From NCBI GenBank assembly GCA_021432605.1, contig MU271152.1, forward strand, positions 124,001 through 188,000: a stretch of DNA of 64,000 nt, in the 5' to 3' direction. Below, piece after piece: positions 1 through 11,077 of this stretch (positions are counted from its first letter, which is position 1; each line of letters begins with the position of its first letter). Position numbers and translations under genes: made by a program. The notes beneath the pieces are model-generated. The model searched no databases. It was given only the letters and a program-made list of their open reading frames with translations, and was not told the origin of the DNA. This DNA is from Coniochaeta sp. PMI_546 (Eukaryota > Ascomycota > Sordariomycetes > Coniochaetales > Coniochaetaceae).

Positions 1-2090
1 CCAGAACCTGGCGTCAATATCGACGGCAATATCCAAATCCGTCAGCTATAGCTGTGGATCGACTGCGAGTGAAGACCAGGCTTCAGCAGCGACTGTGGGT
101 GGAATGGATTACTCGTGTCTCAGTGACAACGCGCTAATACACACTGGCAACCCCTAGGTCCTCAGTGCGTACTGCAACCAGAACTCGATCCCTTCGTTTC
201 CGACTCCCGCCACACCAGTGTCTGTATACATCACAGATGTCCCAGAGATTTCTCTCCTGGCACCATGTGCCTCCCATGCCGTGTCTGCGGCCGTCCAGTA
301 CGTCCAATTCCTGCGGATTACATCGCCGACGGTCGATAATGCTGTACTTGCTTGCTAACTCCTCCCCTAGGACACTGGTGGGTTTTGCGAATGCGCTCAC
401 GACAATGAACCTCGTTTTGGCTGACTGCCTGTATTGTAGACGTACGACCTTTGCCCTCCTGATGCTACAGCACTGGCGTCCTGCGCTTGCAACAAGAATC
501 AAAACGCCCTGAAGGTCAGTCAGCTGATCAATTCATCGGCCAAATACTCCTGCGCGTCGCATACGGCAGACATCTCTTCGGCACAAGCCATATTCGCTGC
601 TTATTGCGCACTTAACAATGGCACTTCGGCCTTCCCTACGCCGACGAACCCGCCTGGCGATAGTAAGTGATCGTCTACTCATCTCCTAATACCTTTGCTG
701 GTGTAACAAACACTCACACTCTGGTGTCAGTGACGTACTATGTGACCGCCTTGACCCAGTACGCCTCCCTAGCTCCTTGTGCTGCGTCAGGGTTGTCGTA
801 CGCTGTATTCTCGGTAAGCAGTCCTTGGCAAGTCGTCAAGATAATTGTAAGGCCGGTGTAGCTGATATCTCGGTTTAGCAAACCTATGATTACTGCCCCG
901 GAGGCCCACAAGCTCTCGCATCATGTGCTTGTATCAAGGACAGCATGTCGGGGTCCCTCACAAGCAGCATTAGCTCCAATGTGAAGTATTCTTGCAGCTC
1001 CACCGCCACAGAAGATGTTGCTTCTGCCATTGCCGTGTTCGACTTCTACTGCAGTGCCGCGAGGAACGAAGTGGTAGCAGCCGGCATCACCGATTCGGTA
1101 GCTCAGACATACCCTACAGCGGCAACTGGGAACTCGGGTGGAAGTGGCAGTGGTGGAGCGAAGTCGACAAGTACGAAGAAAGGTGGCGCTAGCAGTACCA
1201 GCAGCTCATCAAGTACTTCCGGTTCTGTGAATGATGGAGGCGCCAATGGCAGTGGCAATGGAAATGGACCTAAGCCGGGTGTCATTGCAGGTGCAGTCGC
1301 TGGTGTTGTGGTCGGATTACTGGGTCTCGGCGCTCTTATCTGGTTCCTGGTCAAACAGTCTCGCAAGAAGCAGGCAGACTTGGCAGGCCTGGCAGCAGCA
1401 CATGCCAGCTCATATCAAAACGGTCCACACAACGATGGGAAGCCGGAGCTTGCAGGAAACCCGATCAGCAATATGCCGCCGCCCAGCCCCTCGGCAAGCA
1501 TGCTCAAGCCGAACATGATGGGCCGCACCGGATCGGTCTCACCAGTCTCAGCCCACGGTGGTAGCACTTGGACTCCACCGCCCAACAATGCTGAGCTGCA
1601 CGGACAGCCTGCCTCTTACCCTCCAATGCCGCCGAACGCAGCGGAACTAGCCGGTCAGGGTCAACAAGGATCACCATATATGCCACCAAACCGATCTGAA
1701 TTGATGGGCGGGCAGGGCTATCCTTTGCAACAGTTGCCATCGCCTAATAGGCCAGAGTTGATGAACCAGCAACCCGGCGGGCATCAAGCGTACCCGAACA
1801 GACCGGAACTGATGGGTCAGCAGGGTTACCCACAAGGTTACCAGCAAGGTCAAGGATACCCTATGCAAGCTCAGGAGTATAACACATACCAAGGACAGCA
1901 GCATCCTCAAGAGGCACATGGCCAACCGATTTACGAGTTTCCAGGACAGCAAGGGCCGTACCAACAGCCCGTATGTGAAGCAAATTCGAGACCTGTGACA
2001 GGACATGGTCAGCAACCACACCAGCAGCAGCAACAACATTCCGGCTGGCCTATAGCTGAAATTGATGGGGGACACGGGCAGACGAGGTGA
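1..2090 (+). CDS. Membrane protein with tandem six-cysteine modules, one TM helix and a Pro/Gln-rich cytoplasmic tail (5' end outside window)
   Basis: The 5' end lies beyond the left edge. Exons in the window are 1-94, 158-297, 371-377, 440-662, 731-813 and 879-2090, and all junctions keep phase. The protein shows the end of one module and two full modules of about 90 residues. Each full module has six cysteines in the order APC, (L/Y)CP, SCAC, YSC and YC. A Ser/Gly/Thr-rich linker follows, then one membrane helix (about nt 1279-1353), a basic stop-transfer (KQSRKK) and a 240-residue tail rich in Pro, Gln and Gly. The tail repeats an N-x-x-E-L motif about every 17 residues. This is the layout of a cell-surface or wall-associated type I protein. 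I know the module from other filamentous ascomycetes only as uncharacterised. The cysteine count differs from CFEM (eight), so I do not call it CFEM. Function is unknown; a sensor or adhesin role is inference. Confidence 0.72.
371..377 (+). other. Probable 7-nt microexon of the six-cysteine membrane protein gene
   Basis: The seven bases GACACTG sit between two complete introns. Intron 298-370 starts GTACGT and ends CCCTAG with a GCTAAC branch site. Intron 378-439 starts GTGGGT and ends TTGTAG with a GCTGAC branch site. Including the exon gives AVQTLTYDLCP, which matches the other full module (AVFSQTYDYCP) in length. Skipping it with the same splice sites shifts the frame. A single 138-bp intron from 302 to 439 also keeps frame, but uses a weak GTCCAA donor and makes the module one residue short. 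Confidence 0.6.
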
Positions 2091-3021
2091 CCATGACATG
2101 ACTGCCGGAGAAGGCGAGTCAAAGAGAGTGTGTGGATAGCTGGTGCCGCGTTCTACGGAAACCCTTCAGTTTCCATTCTCTACTCGACTTGCTTGCCTGA
2201 CGAGTCGGCATGGAGGTTTCTAGGATTGGTAGGAGGACAGAGCACTGTCATGGTAGTCCGTTGAATAGGCTCCATTGTTTGGCTTCACTAGCATGTGCGA
2301 TTTTTGTTTGAGTACCTCAGTAATAGTATACCATCGTGGACTGTGGATTGAGGGGGTTGATTAGACGGAAGGAGTTGGGGCTTTTAGATGTCCATGATAT
2401 CCCACATTCGAATTTTGAACGGCAAGCAAGCCCAGTGAAATGAAGCCCTGATGAAGCCTGAAGATATGTGCACTCTCGCCCTGCATTTATCTCATTGCTG
2501 CAACTTGTTTCATCGACGTTCGCGGTGTGCTTTACCTCACGATCGTCGTTGCCTGGAATCCCGAGACTTGAGTCTTATTCAGAGATGTGCATGTATGTAC
2601 ACTACCTCTCGACCTAGATACAGAAGGCTTGGACGTCCTTCGTAACATGCACCTTCCCCAGCTGCTGATTGACTGCTGGTTGGCTGCTGGTTGGCCGCTT
2701 CCCTTTCATCTTGGCAACAGAGGCCCCACAGGCAAGCTAGGTAAGTACCCCACAGGGCCACAGCAAATGAGTTGGCGCGACGCAACAGCCTTGCACCTTC
2801 TTTCACTTCTGTGGTTAATGCTTTCCAAAACAGTCTCCTAGCTTGGCCTTTCGTTTGTTTCCCTCATCAAAGGCTTCGGACGCCACGTCCACTCCGCCTT
2901 TTTTCCCTCTTGCAACCTCCATCGCAACATTGCGACCTTCGACTCTAGGAACCTTGTCACCTAAGTCGTCTTCCGATGCACATACTCCATCCCATGCGAT
3001 AGGTTTCATCATCCAGCAATC
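2091..3021. other. Intergenic region between the six-cysteine gene and MLP1
   Basis: This 931-bp spacer should hold the 3' UTR of the first gene and the promoter and leader of MLP1. The last 150 bp are pyrimidine-rich on the + strand, as is usual before fungal start codons. I see no further gene in it. Confidence 0.6.
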
Positions 3022-6000
3022 ATGGCGGCTGCCGACGTGGATGTGGGCTTCCTGTCCGCGCATCTCGGCGTGCCTGAGGAAACACTCCAAGCTGTCACAA
3101 CTACTCCGACCATTGAACTTGTGAAGGCTGTCCTGCAGGCAGTTGCGCAGAAAGCACAGGAGTACAACTCTCTTTATTCCGAGAAGCTGAGCCTGGACAT
3201 TGAGCTCGAAACTGCTGTTCGCAACTCAGAGGCGCGAACACAGCAATTCAAGGCAACCGCAGACAAAGCACTCCAAGATGTCGAGGAAGTGCGGCAGAAG
3301 TTAAAAGACGAAGGTAAGCTTTGATTTACGCATCTGCTCTCTTTTCGTGGCTTGTCGCTGACTGCTGCTCCCTTGCAGAGCAAGCTCGACAAGCTCTTGA
3401 GAGTGAAGTCCAAACTTTGAAGTCCGAAACAACGTCACTGCGGTCCGAAAACGAGACACTGCGCAAACGAAATGACTCACTGGAGGAGTCAAACCGAAGC
3501 GCACTTGCCATTATCGACTCGAAGAACACCGCAAATGCTGAGCTGTACGAAGAGCTGCAGAAGCAACACAAGAAGATCAGCGAGCTCAAGCAACAAATTT
3601 CCAGCCTGACCGTGGCCACTCAAGAAGCCCAGAACGCGGCTAGCACTGCAGATTTCCGCCAGAAGTCAGTACAGCAGCAGCTGGAGCTTGCCCAGAAGAA
3701 CAATGAGTGGCTTGAAAATGAGCTCAAGGTAAAGAGCGCCGAAGCCCTCAAGACGCGCAAGGAGAAGGGCGCCCGCATTTCAGAGCTCCAGCGCTTGAAC
3801 GAGGAAGCCAACTCCAGGATCGACTCGCTTGCGCGCACCGAGCAAGATCTCCGACGACAACTGGCCGAAAGCCAGCGCAAGCTGGAAGAGAAGCTCAACG
3901 AGGTCCAGCAGCTCGAGGAACGCGCCGCTCAAGAGGAAGAGCGTTTCAAGCAGGATCAAGAGTCACAATCGCGACTTCTCGAGCTCCAGAAGGAGCAAGC
4001 CAACACCCACAAGAAGCGACTGCACGATGTCGAACTCCGACTTGAGCAAGTCAAGGATGACGCAGTCGAGGAGGTACGGAAGATACAACAGGCCCTCGAG
4101 AAAGAGAAGGAGGATCACGCCGAAACAGCTCAACGTGTGGAAGAGCTGCAGACCGAAATCGACCGATACCAGGCCATTCTGGCAACCCAAGGCTCGCCTG
4201 GCTCCGCTCCGCAAACCCCTAGACCTAATGGCTCTGTCTACGGGCGTCCTTCATCGCCCTTCGGGACTCCCGCATCTTTCCGCGGCAAGGCTTCTCACCG
4301 TGCTACTGATACGGTGGGAGAGCTGTACCAGGTTAAGGCTCAGCTGGCTGGGGAACGCCGGCGGAACAAACAGCTCCAGGAAGAGCTAGATGAGCTGGCA
4401 GGGCTGTTGGAGGCTAAGGCCCCCGAAATTCAGGAGGCCAGTGAGGAAGTGGAACGTCTTCGCCTCGAGGCCGTCCAGATGTCTCAGATTATGGAGAGGA
4501 GCTACGAGGAGCGCGATCTTGCCGTGAAGGCAGCCCGAAAGGCAGAGGCAGCCGCCGCATCCTCGCAGACAGAGCTCAAGATACTGCAGTCCCAGATTCG
4601 TGACTTGAGCACTCAGGTCCATGTCCTTATCTTCAATATCCACGCCCAGGAGAAGGGCCTTGACCAGCTTACCGAAGAGGAGGCGGCACAGTTTGAGCGG
4701 ATCCAGAGAGGCGAGATCTCTCAAGACGCCCTAGATGATCTGTCCCCCACTCATCGATTTATTTCAGAACGCTTCGTTGTCTTCAAAGACATTCATGAGT
4801 TGCAAGCCAAGAATCAGGAACTCCTTCGCATGACCCGGGAGTTGGCCGACAGGATGGAGAACGAAGAAGCCTTGGCCGAGAAGCACCAGGCAGCCGAGGA
4901 TCACGAGGAAGTAGAAAGACTTCGCGGCACAGTGATTGCCCTGCAAGACGATGTCAAGTCACTCACCGTACGGATGAAGAGCTACATGGCCGAGCGTGAT
5001 ATGTTCCGCAGAATGCTACAGCAAAAGACTAGTTCCGGCGAGATCAACGCAGCGCTTGGATCTTCCGGCGAAGAGAACCCGCGTGAGGTCCTTGCCAGTA
5101 TTGAGAACCAGTCTCAGGCGGATGAGGCTGATCTTGTCAACGCTCTTCGACAACTGCAGGCTCAGTTCGACTCCTACCGGAATGATGAGGCCACCGACCG
5201 CAAGACCATGCGAGAGCAGATTGATTCTCTGTCGGCAGAGAACAGCTCTCTTAAGATTTCGAATGCAAATGTCAAGAGTCATCTGACTGTTGCCGAGGAG
5301 CGACTGAAGATCTTGCAATCGAACTTTGACTCGCTTCAGCACGAGAACAGCGAGCTCCTGAAAAGGAATCAGACCCTCTCTGAGACATCTGCCAAGCAGG
5401 ACCTTCGAACGACCCAGGTTGCCGAGGAGCTCCTGGAAGCTCGCGGACTTGTCGAGGGTATGCGCAACGAGAACGCAAACCTCAAGGCTGAGAAGGCGTT
5501 ATGGAAGGGAATTCAGGACCGTTTGGAACAGGACAACAAGAACCTGGTTTCTGAGAAAGCCCGGCTAAACACGCTCCTCTCCGATCAACAAAGTACACAG
5601 AATGAGAGGGAGCTTGCAGCGGCGGAGACGAAACGACGGCTGGAATCTCGGGTGGATGCTCTGGAGAATGAGCTGAGCGCCACGAAGCGGAAGCTCGCCT
5701 CAGAGATTGATGCCTCGAGGCAAGCCCAGCTTGTCAAGGAACATGACACGAAGGAGGCGCAGAAGCGGATCGATCAACTTGCGTCAACTCTCAACGAGCT
5801 CAAGCAGGAGAACGTGGCTCTCAAGACCAGCCGTGACCATCTTCAGGCAAGAGTTGACGAGCTCACTGTTGAGCTTCGCGGAGCGGAGGAGCGAACCCAG
5901 CGATTACGGCCCTTGCCCACGCCAAGATCACAACCGGCAACCGCTACTGAGCAGGACACTAACGATGCTGAGGCTGAAGCACGGATCCAAGAGTTGGAGT

Positions 6001-9000
6001 ATGAGGTTGCTGACCTCAAGAATAACCTGGAATTAGCCAACACCCATCTTGAGAACACCAAAGCGCAGATGGAGGACTACAAGCAGCTCAGCAAAGACGT
6101 CGAGGACGAACTGTCAAGTGCCACTGCCACTCTCGAGCAATTCCGGGAGGAGATGGATACCGCACTGGCTTCAAAAGACGGCACCATTACCGAGTTGAAC
6201 CAACGCATCGAGGTGCTCACCTCCGAGCTTGCCAATTCCACTAGTGAACTGAATAGACTCCGGGATTCACAGGCAGAGACTGCACGCAAAGCTGAAGAGA
6301 AGGAGCGCATCCTCAACGAAGAGATTGCGAGACTCAAGGACGAGGAGGACCGATACAAGGAGGCGGCAAGAAACCATCTGCAGGATCTGCGAGACCAAGC
6401 CGAGATTGCAGCTCAGGCCCAGCAGGCTCATGACGAAGAGCTCGTCAAGCATGCCAGAGCAGCCGAGGCCCTCCAAGCTCTCCGTGCAGAGTACAACACC
6501 GTCAAGACACAAGCAACGACATGGCGAATCGATGCCGAATCTGCTAAGCAAGCCCTGGCGCAGAGCGAACGATCATGGGATGAGCGGCGCCAACTGCTTG
6601 AACAGGAGATAAGCGACATCAAGACCAGATGGGAGGATGCGAACGCCCAGAACAAGCTGTTGCACAAGCAGCTTGAGGCGATGGGTAACCAAATTCACGA
6701 CATCCAGCAACAGCGGTCTTCTGCGGCAGATGCCGTTGACGCAACCTCCGGATCCGCTGCCATTGCCGATTCGGCAACCGAGGGCCTCCGCGAACTCAAT
6801 ACCTACCTTCGCCGCGAGAAGGAGATCCTGGAGGTGCAGTACGCCATGAAGACGCAAGAGGCCAATTCGCTGCGGCAGAAACTCGAATACGCACAGTCTC
6901 AGCTCGATGACACGCGTCTGAAGCTCGAACAAGAGCGGAGGGCGCAGGCAGATACTGGTCGGGCGGCGTTGACGCACAAGGAGCTGATGGACAAACTCAC
7001 GGAGCTCAACCTCTACAAGGAAAGCAACGTCACTCTTCGCAATCACAACCTCCGGATTGAGAGCCAATTGGCGGAGAAGACGGCCAAGATCAGTGAACTA
7101 GAGGCGCGCATCGTACCCCTAGAAGCTCGCATCACAGAGCTTGAGGACATCCAAGCCTTCAAGGAGGAAGAAATCAAGCAACTCCAGGAGGATCGAGAGA
7201 GATGGCAGAAGAGGACAGAGTCCATCCTTACCAAGTATGGGCAGGCGGACCCGGCTGAAGTCGAGAAGTTGAAAGAGGCTGTCGAGGCTTTGACTGCTGA
7301 ACGCGATCAACTCAAGGAGTCCGAGCAACTGCTCCAGACCAAGTTAGAGGAGGCCGCTAGGAACCTGGAGGAGGAGCAGACCAAATGGAACACCGCCAAG
7401 CAAAAGCAGGTCGAGCAGTTCAAATCGCAGTATGCCGCCGTCAAGGTCCAGAGGAATGAGGCGCAGACGGCGAAGAACGAGTTACAAGCTGAACTCGACT
7501 CCGTCAAGGAACAACTTGCGAACCTCGAGAAGGAACTACAGGCTGCTAAGGAGGAAAAGACTGCGTTGGAGCAGCGGAACAAGACTCTGGAGCAACAGGT
7601 TCAGACAAACGCAGCGCCACAGCAAGAAACCCCGGCACAGGCCCCTGGCTCAGAGCCGACGGAAGAGCTTCAGAGCGTGAAACAGGAACTTGAGAGCGTC
7701 AAGCACGAGCTTGAGAGCCTTAGACAAGAGCTGGAAGCTGTCTCGAATCAGAAGACCGAGGCCGATGTCGAGCTTGAGGAACTCCGACAGCGGCTCGCAG
7801 CGGCGGTGTCCGAACGCGACGAGGCCCTGGCTCAAGCAGCCCGAGCATCTCAAGCAGTGCAGCCGCCGGCTAACGGAGGCGACAACAACATCCAGAACGG
7901 CGCCCAACACCCTGAGCCTACTGTCGTCAATCTCAGCAGCGAGGAGCGTGAAGAGCTCCGAGCACAAATCGCAGCCGCCGAGGCAAAGGCGGCCGAGTGG
8001 GAAGCCAAGGCCCAGGAGATTGAAAGCAAGATCAGTGCGACGGTCAAGGAACGTAGCGACAGGATGAAAGACACGTTGAATAAGAGGCTCAAGGAGTATA
8101 AGGAAACCATCGAGCAGGAGAAAGCACAGATGCAGGAGGAGTTCAAGGTCAAGATGGAGCAAGAGAGAGCAATCATCATGGCCGAGCTCCAAGCTGCACC
8201 ACCTCCGAACGGTGTGCCGGCCACTCCTTCGAAGGTTGACCAGAACCCAGCTCCGCAGACGCCGACCGTTGCCACGGCTGGGGGCGGGAACATTGACTTG
8301 TCCAACTTGAGCGACGCGCAGACTCGGGACCTGCTGTCAACTAACCCTACGGTCAAAGCCATTGTCGCTAATAACATTAAGAAAAAGGTCGACCAGGAGG
8401 CGAAGAAGATACGGGAAGAGGCCGAGGCAGCGGTCAAGGCGGAGTACGAGCAGAAGATCATCACGGCCAAGGAGCAGGCGGTGGCTCTGAACGAGAAGAA
8501 AACGGCACTCCGCTTGAACATGTTGGATCGACAGGTCAAGACTGGCCAAGCGAAGCTGAGCATCGTGGAGACGGCCGCCAAGGAGACACCCCAGCGACCC
8601 GTTGGCGAGGTGTGGGCGATCGCGAAGGACGCTAAGGCCGTCGTTCCACCAGCGCCGGCCGCGTCGCCGGCTGTTGCGGCGCAGGCGCGTAGCACGGCGA
8701 ATAGTAAGTACAGTCTACAACTTGTGACGAGGTCACGTCCCATCTCTTGCTCCAGTTTCTAACATGGTGTTCCTAGGCCCAGCTCCATCAGAGAAATCTG
8801 CGCAGACAACCATCCCTCAAGCACCGAAACCGCCGACCACGGCTGCACCTGCGGCTGCACCTGCGTCGGCACCGGAGGCAGCACCTGCTCAACAAGCTAA
8901 TCCCTTTGCGAGTACGACCGCACAACTCCAGTCGGCGTCAGGGATTCCAAACCCCTTTGCGCCGGCATCTCAACAGAGCATACCAGCAGCGCCTGCTGCT

Positions 9001-9342
9001 AGTCAAGCTGGTCAGCAGCCGCAGCAGCAGGCTCCTGCTCGCACCGGCATCCCCGTGCCGTCCAGGGGAGGGCACAATGCTGGCCGCGGCGGTCGTGGAG
9101 GTGCGGGCGGTGTCTATCAACACCCAGGCACTCGTGGCAACCAAGGACAGGGTGGACGTGGCCGCGGGGGTGGACAGTTCGGCGCCCGCACCAGTGGTGG
9201 ACTCAATCCCGGTGCGGGGGAGTTCAACCCTGCTAACTCAGCAGGGGCAGGGAACAAGCGGCCTCGCGGCAATGACGCGGAGGGTCACGTCGGCGGTGCG
9301 GGCGGTGTCAAGAGGCAACGCGGAGGAGCTGGGGCCCAGTAG
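3022..9342 (+). CDS. MLP1: Mlp1/TPR-like nuclear basket protein
   Basis: Exons 3022-3313, 3379-8703 and 8777-9342 join in phase to 2060 residues. Both introns have CTRAC branch sites (GCTGAC; CTAAC). Almost the whole protein, about residues 30-1750, is heptad-rich coiled coil. Around residues 1235-1395 lies the TPR/MLP1/MLP2-like homology block, including FKEEEIKQLQEDRERWQKR, which in the family is used for docking to the pore. A low-complexity C-terminus follows, rich in Ala, Pro and Gln with two NPFA motifs. It ends in an RGG-type segment (nt 9079-9183) and a basic stretch, PRGNDAEGHVGGAGGVKR, that could serve as a nuclear signal. The family forms filaments on the nuclear face of the pore and acts in mRNA quality control and chromatin tethering. 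Length fits yeast Mlp1 (about 1,870) and human TPR (about 2,360). A single copy is normal in filamentous ascomycetes. Confidence 0.93.
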
Positions 9343-11077
9343 GGCTACTACAGGCGACCGTTGCTCGGACTCTGGCTCTCATGGAGAGAGTGGCGGACAT
9401 GGTACTCGAGGCGTTTTGTGGTGCGCACAGGGGAAGTCTTTTCGAAAAAGAAACGGTGCCTGGAGGGGGTTGTGAAAGACAGACAGCATTGCAATGGGCG
9501 CAAGGTGCCAACCAGATGGCTCGATATCTGGAGGGATGAGACGGGTTTCTTTTGTTTTGATCTCTACCATGTTCTGCAAGGATTAGGAGGGAAGGTACTC
9601 ACTCGGCTGGACTTATGGCTACTTGTCTGGGACGATGATGCGCAGCTGAGCAGGGCAGACCACATGCTCACAAGGTTTGACAGTTGTGTCTGGCTGTACT
9701 TTGTAACAACAATACATGAACTGGACTGAGGTCTGGCTGAGGGTTATATTTGTGGCCTGGCAGGAGTTCGAGGACAGGGAAAAAAAGTAGTCTAGCCTAG
9801 AGCCCTGGCAATGAGGCAGTCATCTAATCCCAAATTCAGATTGATGACACTCATTTGACAATGTGATACTGGCAAGTAGAATCGTCTACCTTACTGCTGT
9901 AGATAGCATTGGAGAGGGAAGATAACCGGTTGCTCCAGGATTAACAAGGAGTGTTGCTGTGAGACTGAATGGCAGACTGCAGCCCTTAGCGTAGTAGGCC
10001 TTGCAGCAGAGCACTGGACAGCATAGGGACAGCACGGCACAGCACAGCACACTGCTGCCAGTGAATGAGGAACACGGCATCTTGCGTTATTGCTCATTTG
10101 CCACTGTCCTCGTTGGGCTGCAGCAGCAACAACAATCATGACAACAATAATCATAATAATAGCAAGGAGAGATTAGGCTACCCGTGACTCGTGAACCCGT
10201 GAATGTTCCTCTTCTGTTCGCCCTTCACGCGTGGCTTCTTGGTCGTCTTTCTGTTGCAGAATGAACCCCATTTTCCCTTTCCTGTCGAGGGCTGACATCT
10301 CGAGATAGAGCCAGCAAATAAATATCAGACAAAATATAGGAAGAGGAGCATCTGGTGCTGCATTTGTTTTTCATGTTCCTATTTCAGTGAAAACTCGGTA
10401 CAACTTGCAGTACCAGAGCGGGAAGGGCGGGCGTGAATGACCACAGCGCGACTCCAACCCGCAGCGAGCTCCACCCCAATTGTCTCTTGTCTCCGATCGC
10501 TGCGATAGAATATCGCTACCTTAGTAGACTCTTAGTACCTCGTCACCGCTTCCCCCAATTTCACTGGAGCTTGGAGAGTTAATCGCTATCGAAGACAGGA
10601 CCCGAACCAGTGAGTGACTGTCTGTGACTGTCTCTGTTCACCAGCCGTCGGATCTCTTCTTACCTGGAGCACCTCGTACTACAGTTCTCACCGCACAGCT
10701 CTCAATTTCGCAACTTGGGACCGGATCGCTGCCTTGACCTTTTTTGTGGTTGTCAATCTCAATCTCCTCGAACCGGCACTGCAAAAGTAGTAGCTGGCCC
10801 TGCTGGCCAAGTGGAGAGACACACCCTCTACTTGAAGGCTACACACGGTAGCCAGTAGGTCAACTCGACAGAACCCCTCCTCTTCCCGCTCTGCAGCTCC
10901 AGCCTAGATTTAGTCTAGATCCGTCCTTTCTCTCCCCGCGTCTAGTTGTCTACTCTTCGAAACCTCCCGTATCTCGATTCTACATATCTACTTTTCTCTC
11001 TCTCTCTTTCTATCTCTCGGCCCTCCATCGATCCCTCTCATCGTCACACAAACACTTGAAAGCCAAGCACCGCGACC
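9343..11077. other. Intergenic region between MLP1 and the DUF7918-like gene
   Basis: This 1.7-kb spacer contains short imperfect GGCACA/GCACA reiterations (about 10031-10055). A pyrimidine-rich tract with a CT run (about 10985-11022) lies just before the next start codon and looks like a leader or promoter element. I see no gene on either strand. Confidence 0.55.
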
